A DNA stretch of 64,000 bases from RAM1 sp041905405 (GTDB lineage Bacteria; Pseudomonadota; Gammaproteobacteria; Burkholderiales; Burkholderiaceae_C), in NCBI GenBank assembly GCA_041905405.1, contig JAYRLC010000006.1, positions 62,001-126,000 on the forward strand. The letters are read 5' to 3'. Numbering within the stretch: position 1 is the first letter of the stretch; every line of letters starts with the position of its first letter. Below the pieces are notes generated by a model. It saw only the letters and a list, made by a program, of their open reading frames with translations, ran no database searches and was not told the origin of the DNA. This document shows positions 17,119 through 24,496 of this stretch, one piece after another. The translations under genes and the position numbers were made by a program.

Positions 17119-17385
17119 ATGCAGCTGACCGAACTTGAAGAACGCCTGGCCGCCGCCGGCGGCGCCGCACTGCGCACCGAGCTGGCGGCGCGCCTGACTC
17201 AGACCGGGCTTCGCCTGAAACACCGCCTGGCCGCACCGCTGCCGCGCGACGAGTTCGCCGCCGTCAACGCCTGCCTGCAGGCCACGCAGGCGGCGCAGAC
17301 CGTGCTGGGCGAATGGATCGTGGGCACGGCCCCCCCTTTACCTGCCAACCGCGACGGTGTTGCACGCCGCGGATGGCCTTTTTGA
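17119..17385 (+). CDS. Small helical protein, YscE-like needle co-chaperone candidate
   Basis: 88 residues from the ATG at 17119, four bases after the sctD stop. Residues 1-65 form two amphipathic helices (MQLTELEERLAAAGG; ALRTELAARLTQTGLRLKHRLA), followed by a Pro-containing tail. The two-helix form and the location directly before the needle gene fit YscE/SsaE-type co-chaperones, which with YscG keep the needle subunit monomeric. The assignment is by size, fold and location. Confidence 0.65.
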   Translation: MQLTELEERLAAAGGAALRTELAARLTQTGLRLKHRLAAPLPRDEFAAVNACLQATQAAQTVLGEWIVGTAPPLPANRDGVARRGWPF

Positions 17386-17406
17386 CCCGCAACCAGGAGA
17401 AATTCC

Positions 17407-17640
17407 ATGTCAAACACGCTGTCGCTGAAGTACATCGAGACCACGTTCATTCCGGCGGTCGAAACCTCGCATGACGCCGTCAAGGCTGCCATCACCACCC
17501 TGGGCTCGGATGGCGACATCGGCGAGATGCTCAAGATCCAGCTCAAGATGCAGGGCTACACCACGATGACGGAACTGACCAGTTCGGTGACCAAGCAGGT
17601 GGGTGACTCGATCAAGGGCATCGTGCAGAAATCGGGCTGA
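17407..17640 (+). CDS. sctF: T3SS needle subunit SctF
   Basis: 77 residues, the size of YscF/PrgI-type needle subunits, which polymerise into the extracellular needle. The C-terminal half, GEMLKIQLKMQGYTTMTELT then a helix ending IKGIVQKSG, is the conserved needle signature. The start has a strong AGGAGA site seven bases upstream, fitting its need for high expression. Confidence 0.95.
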   Translation: MSNTLSLKYIETTFIPAVETSHDAVKAAITTLGSDGDIGEMLKIQLKMQGYTTMTELTSSVTKQVGDSIKGIVQKSG

Positions 17641-17653
17641 ACGGGGGCATCGC

Positions 17654-17986
17654 ATGGAAGCCAACATCAAGTCTGCGCAACTGATCGGACCCGCCACGCC
17701 CGCCGCCGCGCCTGCGGCGAACGGCGCCGCGGCGGGGCCCGCACCCCGCACCGCGGCGGGCAACCTGTCGGCCGATGAACCGGCCGGCGCCAACCTGCTG
17801 GACGCGCTCAAGCAGTCCCAGGACCGGCTGAAGACAGTGATGACCGGCGTGGACAACCAGGCCACGGTGCAGACCGTGCTGCTGGTGCAGGGCGCCGTGC
17901 AGCAAGCACACGTGCTGCCCGACCTGCTGGCCACGCTGAACCGGCAGGCCGCCCAGGAGCGGCAGGCCGCCATCACCAAGGTCTGA
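17654..17986 (+). CDS. Unrecognised small protein after the needle gene
   Basis: 110 residues from the ATG at 17654, 13 bases after sctF. The first ~45 residues are Ala/Pro/Gly-rich and disordered-looking. The rest is helical (LLDALKQSQDRLKTVM; VLLVQGAVQQAHVLPDLLATLN). That build is like a small secreted substrate or rod-like protein. In Ysc clusters yscF is followed by yscG and yscH, and YscH (YopR) is a secreted protein. No sequence relation is evident to me. Confidence 0.6.
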   Translation: MEANIKSAQLIGPATPAAAPAANGAAAGPAPRTAAGNLSADEPAGANLLDALKQSQDRLKTVMTGVDNQATVQTVLLVQGAVQQAHVLPDLLATLNRQAAQERQAAITKV

Positions 17987-18019
17987 ACCGCCCCAACGCA
18001 ACATCAGAGGAGCCAGGAC

Positions 18020-19552
18020 ATGAAACGCGACTGGTCAGACGGCTACGTGGCCGACATTACCTATTCACACGGCTACTTCCACGAGCTGGCGCCGTCGTAC
18101 CTGCGGTACCACCTGCTCGCCAACGGACTGGCGTTGCCATCGGACGGCGGCGCCTACACCTACTGCGAGCTCGGCTACGGCCAGGGCGTGTCGGCCAACC
18201 TGCATGCCGCGGCCAACCCGCGCGGTGAATTCTGGGGCACCGACTTCAACCCTGACCACGCGCTGTACGCACGGTCGCTGGCACGCCAGTCGGGCGTCAG
18301 CGCACAGTGGCTGGACCTGAGTTTCGAGGCGATGCTGGACACTCCCACGCCATCCTTCGACTTCATCGTGCTGCACGGTGTCTGGTCCTGGGTCAGCCCC
18401 GCCGCCCAGCATGCGCTGGTCGAATTCATGCGCCGCAAGCTCAAGCCCGGCGGCGCGGTCTTCATGAGCTACAACGTCCTGCCCGGCTGGAACGCGGAAA
18501 AACCCCTGCGCGACCTGCTGTGGCTGCACACCGAACATGCGGGCGCGCCGGACGCGCCCACGCCCGCGCGCATCGCGCAGGCGCTGAAGTTCGCGCAATC
18601 GCTGCGCCGCCACGGCAGCGCGTTCTTCACCGAAAACACCCGCGCCAGCCAGGCGCTGGACGACATGCTGCGCCAGGACCCGGGCAGCCTGGCGCATGAA
18701 TACTTCAACCAGTCGTGGTGCCTGAGCTACTTTGCCGAAGTGGAGCAGCAGCTGCAGGCGGCGCGCCTGAACTTCGCCTGTTCGGTCCACCTGTCGGACG
18801 TGGCCGGCGAGGTGCGCGACCGGCTGGCCGGGGCGGGCTTTATCGACGCGCAGCTGGGCGTGCCGATGCGCGAGACGGCGTCCGACTTCGTGCTGAACCG
18901 GCGCTTCCGGCGCGACGTGTTCACGCGCGGCTCGCTGCGCCTGTCCGCCGCCGAGCGCCAGGCCGCGCTGGACGACGTGAAATTCGTGCTGGCCCGGCCC
19001 GCCGCCGACGTGCAGATGTTCCTGTCCACGCCCTACGGCAAGATGGCGCTGGATGAAGCCCGCGTGCGCCCGCTGCTGGAGCGGCTGGCCGCCGCGCAGC
19101 AGCCGCTGGCGCTGTCCGTGCTGCGCGCCGATGCGCAGCTGGCGGACTGGCCCGTGGAGGAGCTGGTGCTGACGCTGTCGCGCCTGGTGGCGCGCCGCGA
19201 CATCTGCCCCGTTTTTGCCGACGACGCGCTGCGCGTGCGCGACGCGCATGCGCAGGCCTTCAACGAAGCCATCGCCCAGCGGTCGCTGTCGGACAACACG
19301 CTGCGGCACCTGGCGTCGCCTGTGGCCGGCTGCGGCATCGACACCAGCCGCATCGAGCGGCTGTTCTGGCTGGCCTGGCACGGCGGCGCGCGCAGCGCCG
19401 CCGACCTGGCGCGCGCCGTGACCGCGCCGGACGCGGGCGAACAGGCATTGGCCGACCATGAGCAGCAGGCGGCGCACTTCCTGGCGGCCACCGCGCCGGT
19501 GTGGCAGCGCCTGGGCCTGCTGAACACCCGCGCGGCCAAGCCGCGCAAATAG
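18020..19552 (+). CDS. PKMT-like SAM-dependent methyltransferase in the T3SS operon
   Basis: 510 residues. An N-terminal Rossmann-type methyltransferase domain shows the SAM loop CELGYGQGVSANLHAAA (about residues 50-66), the GTDFNPDHA acidic strand, and FDFIVLHGVWSWVSP. A methyltransferase-regulatory helical region and a C-terminal winged-helix-like part follow (AHEYFNQSWCLSYFAEVE). This build is known from bacterial protein-lysine methyltransferases such as those acting on rickettsial OmpB. It lies 33 bases after the previous T3SS gene in the same direction. The substrate is unknown; a surface-exposed needle, tip or translocator subunit, or host proteins if it is itself secreted, are possibilities. 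Confidence 0.8.
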   Translation: MKRDWSDGYVADITYSHGYFHELAPSYLRYHLLANGLALPSDGGAYTYCELGYGQGVSANLHAAANPRGEFWGTDFNPDHALYARSLARQSGVSAQWLDLSFEAMLDTPTPSFDFIVLHGVWSWVSPAAQHALVEFMRRKLKPGGAVFMSYNVLPGWNAEKPLRDLLWLHTEHAGAPDAPTPARIAQALKFAQSLRRHGSAFFTENTRASQALDDMLRQDPGSLAHEYFNQSWCLSYFAEVEQQLQAARLNFACSVHLSDVAGEVRDRLAGAGFIDAQLGVPMRETASDFVLNRRFRRDVFTRGSLRLSAAERQAALDDVKFVLARPAADVQMFLSTPYGKMALDEARVRPLLERLAAAQQPLALSVLRADAQLADWPVEELVLTLSRLVARRDICPVFADDALRVRDAHAQAFNEAIAQRSLSDNTLRHLASPVAGCGIDTSRIERLFWLAWHGGARSAADLARAVTAPDAGEQALADHEQQAAHFLAATAPVWQRLGLLNTRAAKPRK

Positions 19553-19575
19553 GCCCGCAGGCAAGGAGACTGTCC

Positions 19576-20211
19576 ATGGCCGTGATCGACGAACCTGCCG
19601 TCGCCCAGCCGCCGCAGGCACGCCTTGCGGGCGCCGCGGCGCCCCAGGCCCTGCCGCGTGGCGCGGCCTGGCTGGAGACGCCCGAATGGCGGCTCGTCAC
19701 CGTGACGCCGGCCTGCGCGCCGCTGCTGGCGCGGCTGCACGAGCGCAACGCCGAGCACTTTCGCCTGGCGATGTCGCTGGAGCCCGCCATGACGCAGCCC
19801 TCGTTCTGGGAGCCCGTGCTGCGGGAGCAGGAACGGGCGTTCAACGACGGCACGGGTGTGTTTCTGGCGGGCTTCCTCAAGTCAGACCCCGCCGGCGGGA
19901 TCGGCTGCATGGTGAGTTTCTCGGGCATCGTGCATGACGAGTTCGACTGCTGCTGGCTGGGTTTTCGCATGGACCGGGCGCTGCAGGGGCGCGGGCTGAT
20001 GCGCGCCGCGCTGGCCCCGGCCATCACCGCGATGTTCCAGCGGCACGGGCTGCACCGCATCCTGGCGTCGCACCAGCCCGAAAACCTGCGCAGCGGCGCC
20101 GTGCTGCGCCGCCTGGGCTTTGGCATCGAAGGCTATTCGCGCGACTTCATGAAAGTCAACGGCGTGTGGAAGGACAACGTGATGTTGTCGCTGATCGCGC
20201 CGGGAACATAG
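19576..20211 (+). CDS. GNAT N-acetyltransferase (RimJ/RimL type)
   Basis: 211 residues from the ATG at 19576, preceded by AAGGAG. An Ala/Pro-rich N-terminus (1-30) precedes a GNAT domain: RLVTVTPACAPLLARLHERN, the acetyl-CoA loop RALQGRGLMRAALAP, and the family ending HRILASHQPENLRSGAVLRRLGF. RimJ/RimL relatives acetylate protein N-termini or small molecules. The gene lies between the methyltransferase and the candidate effector, eight bases before the latter, so it is probably transcribed with the secretion genes. It may modify a T3SS component or be secreted. Confidence 0.85.
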   Translation: MAVIDEPAVAQPPQARLAGAAAPQALPRGAAWLETPEWRLVTVTPACAPLLARLHERNAEHFRLAMSLEPAMTQPSFWEPVLREQERAFNDGTGVFLAGFLKSDPAGGIGCMVSFSGIVHDEFDCCWLGFRMDRALQGRGLMRAALAPAITAMFQRHGLHRILASHQPENLRSGAVLRRLGFGIEGYSRDFMKVNGVWKDNVMLSLIAPGT

Positions 20212-20219
20212 AGGAAGAT

Positions 20220-21377
20220 ATGCAAAGCATTCTGCTAACGCCCCGCGCCGGGGCGGTGGAACTCGGCCCGCTGGGAGGGGCCGGGAATCCGGCGGCCAAG
20301 GACGACTTCACGCCCGAGCAGGTCAAGGACCTGGCTCGCACTATCGTGGACAACAACCGGGGCGAAAGCGACCTGGCCATCGATATGCTGGTGCAACTGG
20401 CTGCGCGTACGGGTGTCGATGGCCGGGCCGCGCAAAAGGTGCTGTGTGACCTGTACGCCGACCCTGGCGTCTTTGCAGAGCCCAACACCTTGGGCGATCA
20501 CAACAAGCAGCGGATTCGTGAAGCGCTGGCCAGCGCGGCTCACAGCCTGTGCGGCTTGTCCCTGAATGCCAGGGACAAGCAGGGGCACGCCGTTGATCAT
20601 CCTTTGTCGACCTCGGTTGCCTACCTTGGCGCGCAATCCAGCGAGTCGACGTGCAGCAGCCGGGCAGATATCGAAAAGCATTTGAACGGCCGCCTTGAAA
20701 ATGTGCTGGGCCACGACGACCCGGACCGGTTGGGGTCCACGCGGCAGGTCGACGGGTCGGAACTTCAGGCAGCGTCGAACGCCTACGGAGACAGGCTCAA
20801 GCTCGATGACCGCGTTTCAATCGGACTGGACCTGGACAAGTCGCTCACCGGCACGGACAAGGCCGGGTTTGCGGATGCGATCAAGGGAATTACTGCGCGC
20901 CTGGAAAAGTCAAGCTGCAAGGCCATCTGGCTGCACACAGGCAGCAAGGGATATCCCCACTACATGCCCATGGTGATCCAGCGTGACAGCGCCGGCAAAC
21001 TTCACTATCACATCCTGAATACTGACGCGCGTAGCGAGGAACGCAACAAGCAGATCAGGGAAAGGCTTCACGGCCTGCTCGACAACACGGGTGCAGGCGC
21101 TGGCGAAGTCCACTTCATGCATCGGAACATGCAGGACAGGGCGGGTCATGGCTGTGGTGTACTGGGACACGACCTGCTGAAACAGGTCGGCCAGGCCATG
21201 GCGGACAAACCCGAACTGGCGGGCAGCGCCACGGGCATCAGCGGCGTCATCACAAGCTTTTGCGATGGCTGGAAGTCGTTGAGCGACGAGGATGTCAAAG
21301 CCAGGCTGGTGAGCACGCGCGCCGAACTGTTTCAGGCCTGCGAGGACGCCCCGGTAAATCAAAAGCCATTCGACTAA
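20220..21377 (+). CDS. Candidate T3SS effector with CE-clan (Ulp1/YopJ-like) catalytic series
   Basis: 385 residues, start at 20220 with GAGGAAG just before it. No signal peptide; the N-terminal 30 residues are Gly/Ala/Pro-rich, as in T3SS secretion signals. The C-terminal half has residues in the order expected of clan CE cysteine proteases and YopJ acetyltransferases: His247 in YPHYMPMVI, Asp269 in HYHILNTD, Gln305 in NMQDRAG and Cys312 in GHGCGVLGHDLL. Two CesT-type chaperone genes follow immediately. Its G+C is visibly lower than its neighbours' (31 of 60 bases in 21,001-21,060). The family assignment is my reading of the motif order, not a search result. Confidence 0.65.
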   Translation: MQSILLTPRAGAVELGPLGGAGNPAAKDDFTPEQVKDLARTIVDNNRGESDLAIDMLVQLAARTGVDGRAAQKVLCDLYADPGVFAEPNTLGDHNKQRIREALASAAHSLCGLSLNARDKQGHAVDHPLSTSVAYLGAQSSESTCSSRADIEKHLNGRLENVLGHDDPDRLGSTRQVDGSELQAASNAYGDRLKLDDRVSIGLDLDKSLTGTDKAGFADAIKGITARLEKSSCKAIWLHTGSKGYPHYMPMVIQRDSAGKLHYHILNTDARSEERNKQIRERLHGLLDNTGAGAGEVHFMHRNMQDRAGHGCGVLGHDLLKQVGQAMADKPELAGSATGISGVITSFCDGWKSLSDEDVKARLVSTRAELFQACEDAPVNQKPFD

Positions 21378-21401
21378 AGGCTACCTGTCAACCCGGTCCC
21401 G

Positions 21402-21860
21402 ATGGCAATGCATTCTTTCCCCAGCCTCTGCCAGGCCTTCTGCGCGCTGCAGGGCCTGCCCGTGCCGGAGGTGAACACAGGCCGCGACGGGCTGCAGGCT
21501 TTCACACTGGACGTAGGCCATTGCGGTCTGACGGTGCTGCATGATGCGCGGGCGCTGCCGCGCACCCTGTTTCTGGTGGCCGAGCTGGGCCGTCCCGGCT
21601 CGCCCGGCGCCGAGCTGCAGGGCTGGCGCGCGCTGCTGCAGGCCAACTACTGGCTGCGCTCGGACAACCCGCCCACCTTCAGCCGCAACCCGCAGACCGG
21701 CGAAGCGGTGTTTCAGTGGACGCTGCCGTTCATCGACACGAGCGCCGTGCGCCTGCATGAGGCCGTCACGACCATGACCCGCCTGGTGCGTTGCTGGGCG
21801 CTGCCAGAGGGCGCGGCCGCGACGCCGCCACCGGGACCCTGGCTAGGCGCATTTGCCTAG
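21402..21860 (+). CDS. CesT-type (class I) effector chaperone, first copy
   Basis: 152 residues; an in-frame ATG two codons in (21408) could also be the start. It has the class I chaperone pattern: N-terminal helix (FPSLCQAFCALQGLPVPEV), antiparallel strands (AFTLDVGHCGLTVLHD; RTLFLVAELG), a helix (GWRALLQANYWLRSDN), then FSRNPQTGEAVFQWTLPF and a final helix. It lies 24 bases after the effector candidate, whose N-terminus it probably binds. Confidence 0.82.
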   Translation: MAMHSFPSLCQAFCALQGLPVPEVNTGRDGLQAFTLDVGHCGLTVLHDARALPRTLFLVAELGRPGSPGAELQGWRALLQANYWLRSDNPPTFSRNPQTGEAVFQWTLPFIDTSAVRLHEAVTTMTRLVRCWALPEGAAATPPPGPWLGAFA

Positions 21861-21878
21861 ACCGAAGGAGCAGGGCGC

Positions 21879-22334
21879 ATGGCCATTGCGAGTTTTGAAG
21901 ACCTGTGCAGCGCCGTCTGCGAGCTGGGCGGCGCGCCCGTGCCGGCGCTGGCGCGCGATGCCACGGGCTGTCTGGCGGTGGAACTCGCGCTGGGCGATGT
22001 GCGGGTCACGCTGACCCATGAGCCTTCGCGCAGCGACTCCCATTTTTTTCTGATGGCCGCGTTCGGCCCGTTGCCCATCGGGAATGAGCTGGCGGCCTGC
22101 CAGGCGCTGATGGACGCCAACGCCGCGCTGCTGGCGCATGGCGGCCCCTGCTTCAGCCTGCACCCGCTGACGCACGAAGTGACACTGCAGCACGCTTGCC
22201 CGCTCGATCAGGCCACACCCCACGAACTTTACGGGCAGTTGCAGTCGCTGGCTGCCATTGCGCGCGACGTGCGCGAGCGCGTGTTTGCCGCGTCGGGCCC
22301 GGCCGGCAGATCCGCGACGGGAGAGATTGCATGA
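21879..22334 (+). CDS. CesT-type (class I) effector chaperone, second copy
   Basis: 151 residues, paralogous to the preceding chaperone: FEDLCSAVCELGGAPVPAL, LAVELALGDVRVTLTHE, FFLMAAFGPLPIGNELA, ALMDANAALLAHGGPCFSLHPLTHEVTLQHACPL. It starts 18 bases after the first copy with GAAGGAG upstream. Two class I chaperones side by side suggest a heterodimer or a second client, possibly the small protein that follows with an ATGA overlap. Confidence 0.82.
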   Translation: MAIASFEDLCSAVCELGGAPVPALARDATGCLAVELALGDVRVTLTHEPSRSDSHFFLMAAFGPLPIGNELAACQALMDANAALLAHGGPCFSLHPLTHEVTLQHACPLDQATPHELYGQLQSLAAIARDVRERVFAASGPAGRSATGEIA

Positions 22335-22630
22335 GCTCCATCCACAACGCGGGGTCCCACCAGCCCTGGTCCACTCATTCGCCCGCCACGTCTGGCGTGG
22401 CAGGCCCCGGCGGACCGGCACGAGCCACGGACGGCGGCGCGCTGCAGATGCGCCTGGTGTCCTTGCCGCCGGCATCCGCTCAGCCCGCCACGGATGCGTC
22501 ACCGGTGGATGTGGCCATGTGGATCGCCGACCCCAGCGTCAGCGCGTCGAGGTTTTTGGGGTGCGCGCTGACGCCGCCCGCGACGGGCAGCCTGGCTGCC
22601 CTCGTAGGGTCGGCGCTGCCAGCGGCGTAA
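22331..22630 (+). CDS. Unrecognised small Ala/Pro/Ser-rich protein
   Basis: 99 residues, start overlapping the second chaperone stop (ATGA). It is low in complexity, rich in Ala, Pro, Ser and Gly, with one more ordered segment (SPVDVAMWIADPSVSASRFLG). It is the last gene of the rightward T3SS operon and converges with the four-repeat protein gene 38 bases away. It could be a small secreted protein or a non-functional tail of the operon. Nothing in it identifies a function. Confidence 0.5.
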   Translation: MSSIHNAGSHQPWSTHSPATSGVAGPGGPARATDGGALQMRLVSLPPASAQPATDASPVDVAMWIADPSVSASRFLGCALTPPATGSLAALVGSALPAA

Positions 22631-22668
22631 GTCGATCGCTGCAGCGGGCGGCGCGCGCCGGTGGCGGT

Positions 22669-23670
22669 CTATCCGGCCAGCCGCAGGCCCGCGTGCTGGA
22701 ACCGCGTGCGGTTCATCAGCAACAGACCGTCCTGCACCGGACGCGGCTCGGGCAGCGTCAGCACGAACTGGCGCGTGCCGTCTTCCACGTTGGTGCCCTG
22801 CAGCGTCGCGCGCGTGCCGTCCCTGCCCAGCGTGATGCGCGTACCCACCGGCATGCGCCGCAGCTGCGTGAACGTGGGCAGGCTGGCGGACAGCAGCCGC
22901 ATTTGCAGGCCCCAACGCCACCGGATTCGCCATTCGGCACCGTCGGCGCCTTCCGTCACCAGCTGTGCGCCGGCTTCACGCAGGCGCGCCGCGTGCCGCG
23001 GGTCGGTGTCCAGCTTGAGCCACAGGCCGTCACGCTCGCGCGCTGCCAGGTAAGTTGCGGGCAGCCCGCAGACCAGCACGTGATCGCCGCGGCGCAGCCC
23101 GCAGCGGATCTGGTCCGGCAGAAGCGGTGTGCCGGGCGCCGTGCCGATGCGAAGGCCCGTGTCGGCATAGTCCATGTAGCAGGCGGTTTCGGTCGGGCCG
23201 ACCTGCTCGCACCGCCGGGCGCACGCCTTGAGCAGGGGGTTGGTGCCCCAGGTCAACACCACCACCACCTGGCGGCCGTCGATGATGCCCGCCTGGTTGA
23301 AACGCGCGGGCTGCCCCAGCACCGTGACGTGGGTGCCCCAGTCGCAACGCGCAAGCTGCTCGAAGCTGGGCAGATGCACCCAGCGCAGCCGCACATCGAG
23401 CGAAGGAGTCGCGGGCAGGCGGTACAGCGGTAAATGGCGGGGGCCATGCGCGTGGGGCGCGAGCGCCGGCACCGGCCGCTCGGTGCGCATGACGAGCCAG
23501 CGCCCGCGGCCTTCGTGGTGCCATTTGATGAACTGGCCCGCAATGCCGTCCACCACGATGTCGTCGTCGGGCAGCAGCGCAAGCTGCGTGTACTGGCTGC
23601 CGGGCGCGGTCGCGTGGCCGCTGGCCGGTTCCAGTGCGGCTTTGACGGGGAAAAATGAAGGACGTTTCAC
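22669..23670 (-). CDS. Unrecognised protein of four internal repeats, T3SS promoter motif upstream
   Basis: 333 residues with no signal peptide or membrane segment. Four repeats of ~40 residues recur about every 75-85 residues: 29-62, 99-140, 184-222 and 264-305. They share the scheme LPxxxxL, then Gly-x-x-Ile/Val, a Gly-x-x-Ala-like turn, Asp-Gly and Leu/Val-Val-Leu (LPSFEQLARCDWGTHVTVLG; LPTFTQLRRMPVGTRITLG). This suggests repeated small beta domains. The T3SS motif at 23,709-23,746 lies 38 bases before the ATG. It is a candidate secreted protein or regulator; I do not recognise its family. Confidence 0.7.
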   Translation of the reverse strand: MKRPSFFPVKAALEPASGHATAPGSQYTQLALLPDDDIVVDGIAGQFIKWHHEGRGRWLVMRTERPVPALAPHAHGPRHLPLYRLPATPSLDVRLRWVHLPSFEQLARCDWGTHVTVLGQPARFNQAGIIDGRQVVVVLTWGTNPLLKACARRCEQVGPTETACYMDYADTGLRIGTAPGTPLLPDQIRCGLRRGDHVLVCGLPATYLAARERDGLWLKLDTDPRHAARLREAGAQLVTEGADGAEWRIRWRWGLQMRLLSASLPTFTQLRRMPVGTRITLGRDGTRATLQGTNVEDGTRQFVLTLPEPRPVQDGLLLMNRTRFQHAGLRLAG

Positions 23671-23708
23671 CGGGGCGTGGACTCAAGGAGTGTGGGGACT
23701 GCCTGAAC

Positions 23709-23746
23709 CCATGCTAGGTTCTTCGACCTGCAATTTCAGCTATACG
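23709..23746 (-). promoter_or_regulatory. Shared T3SS promoter motif, copy 3
   Basis: On the minus strand CGTATAGCT is followed by CTAGCATGG, with 22 bases between CGTATAG and CTAG. That is one base shorter than in copies 1 and 2 and the same as in copy 4. It ends 38 bases before the ATG of the four-repeat protein. GGTTC-like complement bases next to CTAG are also shared with copy 4. Confidence 0.65.
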
Positions 23747-23782
23747 TTTGGCCCGCGGGGCGCAGACGGAGGTATGCGGATG

Positions 23783-24496
23783 TCATGAGGCGATGCCGAT
23801 CATGTGCGTCGTGCCGTGGGCCCCATGCATCACGCCGGGCGTGCTGCCGGCGGGAGCACCTGCTTCGTGGCTGCCGCCATAGTCAATGCCCAGGCGCCGG
23901 ATGGCCACCACGGCCTGGGTGCGGTTGGTGACACCCAGCAGCCTGAAGATTGCTGTCAGGTGGGTCTTGATGGTGATTTCGGCCAGGCACAGCCGCATGC
24001 CGATCTCCTTGTTGGAGTGGCCGTTCATGAGCAGCGCGGCAATCTGGCGCTGGCGCGGTGTCAGGCCGCGGCCGACTTCGTCGCCCACGGCCAGAAGGCT
24101 GGGCGGGTGAATCCATTTCTGCTGTGGCTCGCTGCCGCACAACGCGCGGTCCACCGTGTCCTGCAGGACTTCGCGAGAGACCCCTTTGGAGATCACGGCG
24201 GTTGCACCCGCCCGCGTGGCCGACGCGATCTCCTGCCTGTGTTCGGTGGCAGACACCACGATCAGCGTCGCGTTGCATGCCTGGCGGAACAGCGTGACCG
24301 CGTCGACGCCGGATGCGCCCGGCAGGCCCAGGTCCAGCAGGATCAGGTCGACATGGTCCTGGCGCACGAGCTGAAGGCCTTCTTCGGCGTTGGGCGCGGT
24401 CAGCACGCGGCGGTTGCCGCGTTCCTGTACCAGGCGCGACATCGCATCGCGGAACATGGGGTGGTCATCCACCACGAGAATGGTCTTTTCGATCAT
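23783..24496 (-). CDS. LuxR/NarL-type response regulator
   Basis: 237 residues. The receiver domain (1-~125) has the acidic pair VVDDH (Asp10, Asp11), the phosphorylated Asp55 in LILLDLGLPG, and a Lys in AVISKGVS. The LuxR helix-turn-helix covers about 143-200 (LTPRQRQIAALLMNGHSNKEIGMRL). A ~35-residue Gly/His-rich tail follows. The kinase gene lies immediately upstream with an ATGA overlap. The pair sits directly before the motif-driven four-repeat gene, so control of the T3SS regulon is a reasonable guess. The palindromic ATAGCTAT in copies 1 and 2 would suit a dimeric regulator. Confidence 0.93.
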   Translation of the reverse strand: MIEKTILVVDDHPMFRDAMSRLVQERGNRRVLTAPNAEEGLQLVRQDHVDLILLDLGLPGASGVDAVTLFRQACNATLIVVSATEHRQEIASATRAGATAVISKGVSREVLQDTVDRALCGSEPQQKWIHPPSLLAVGDEVGRGLTPRQRQIAALLMNGHSNKEIGMRLCLAEITIKTHLTAIFRLLGVTNRTQAVVAIRRLGIDYGGSHEAGAPAGSTPGVMHGAHGTTHMIGIAS

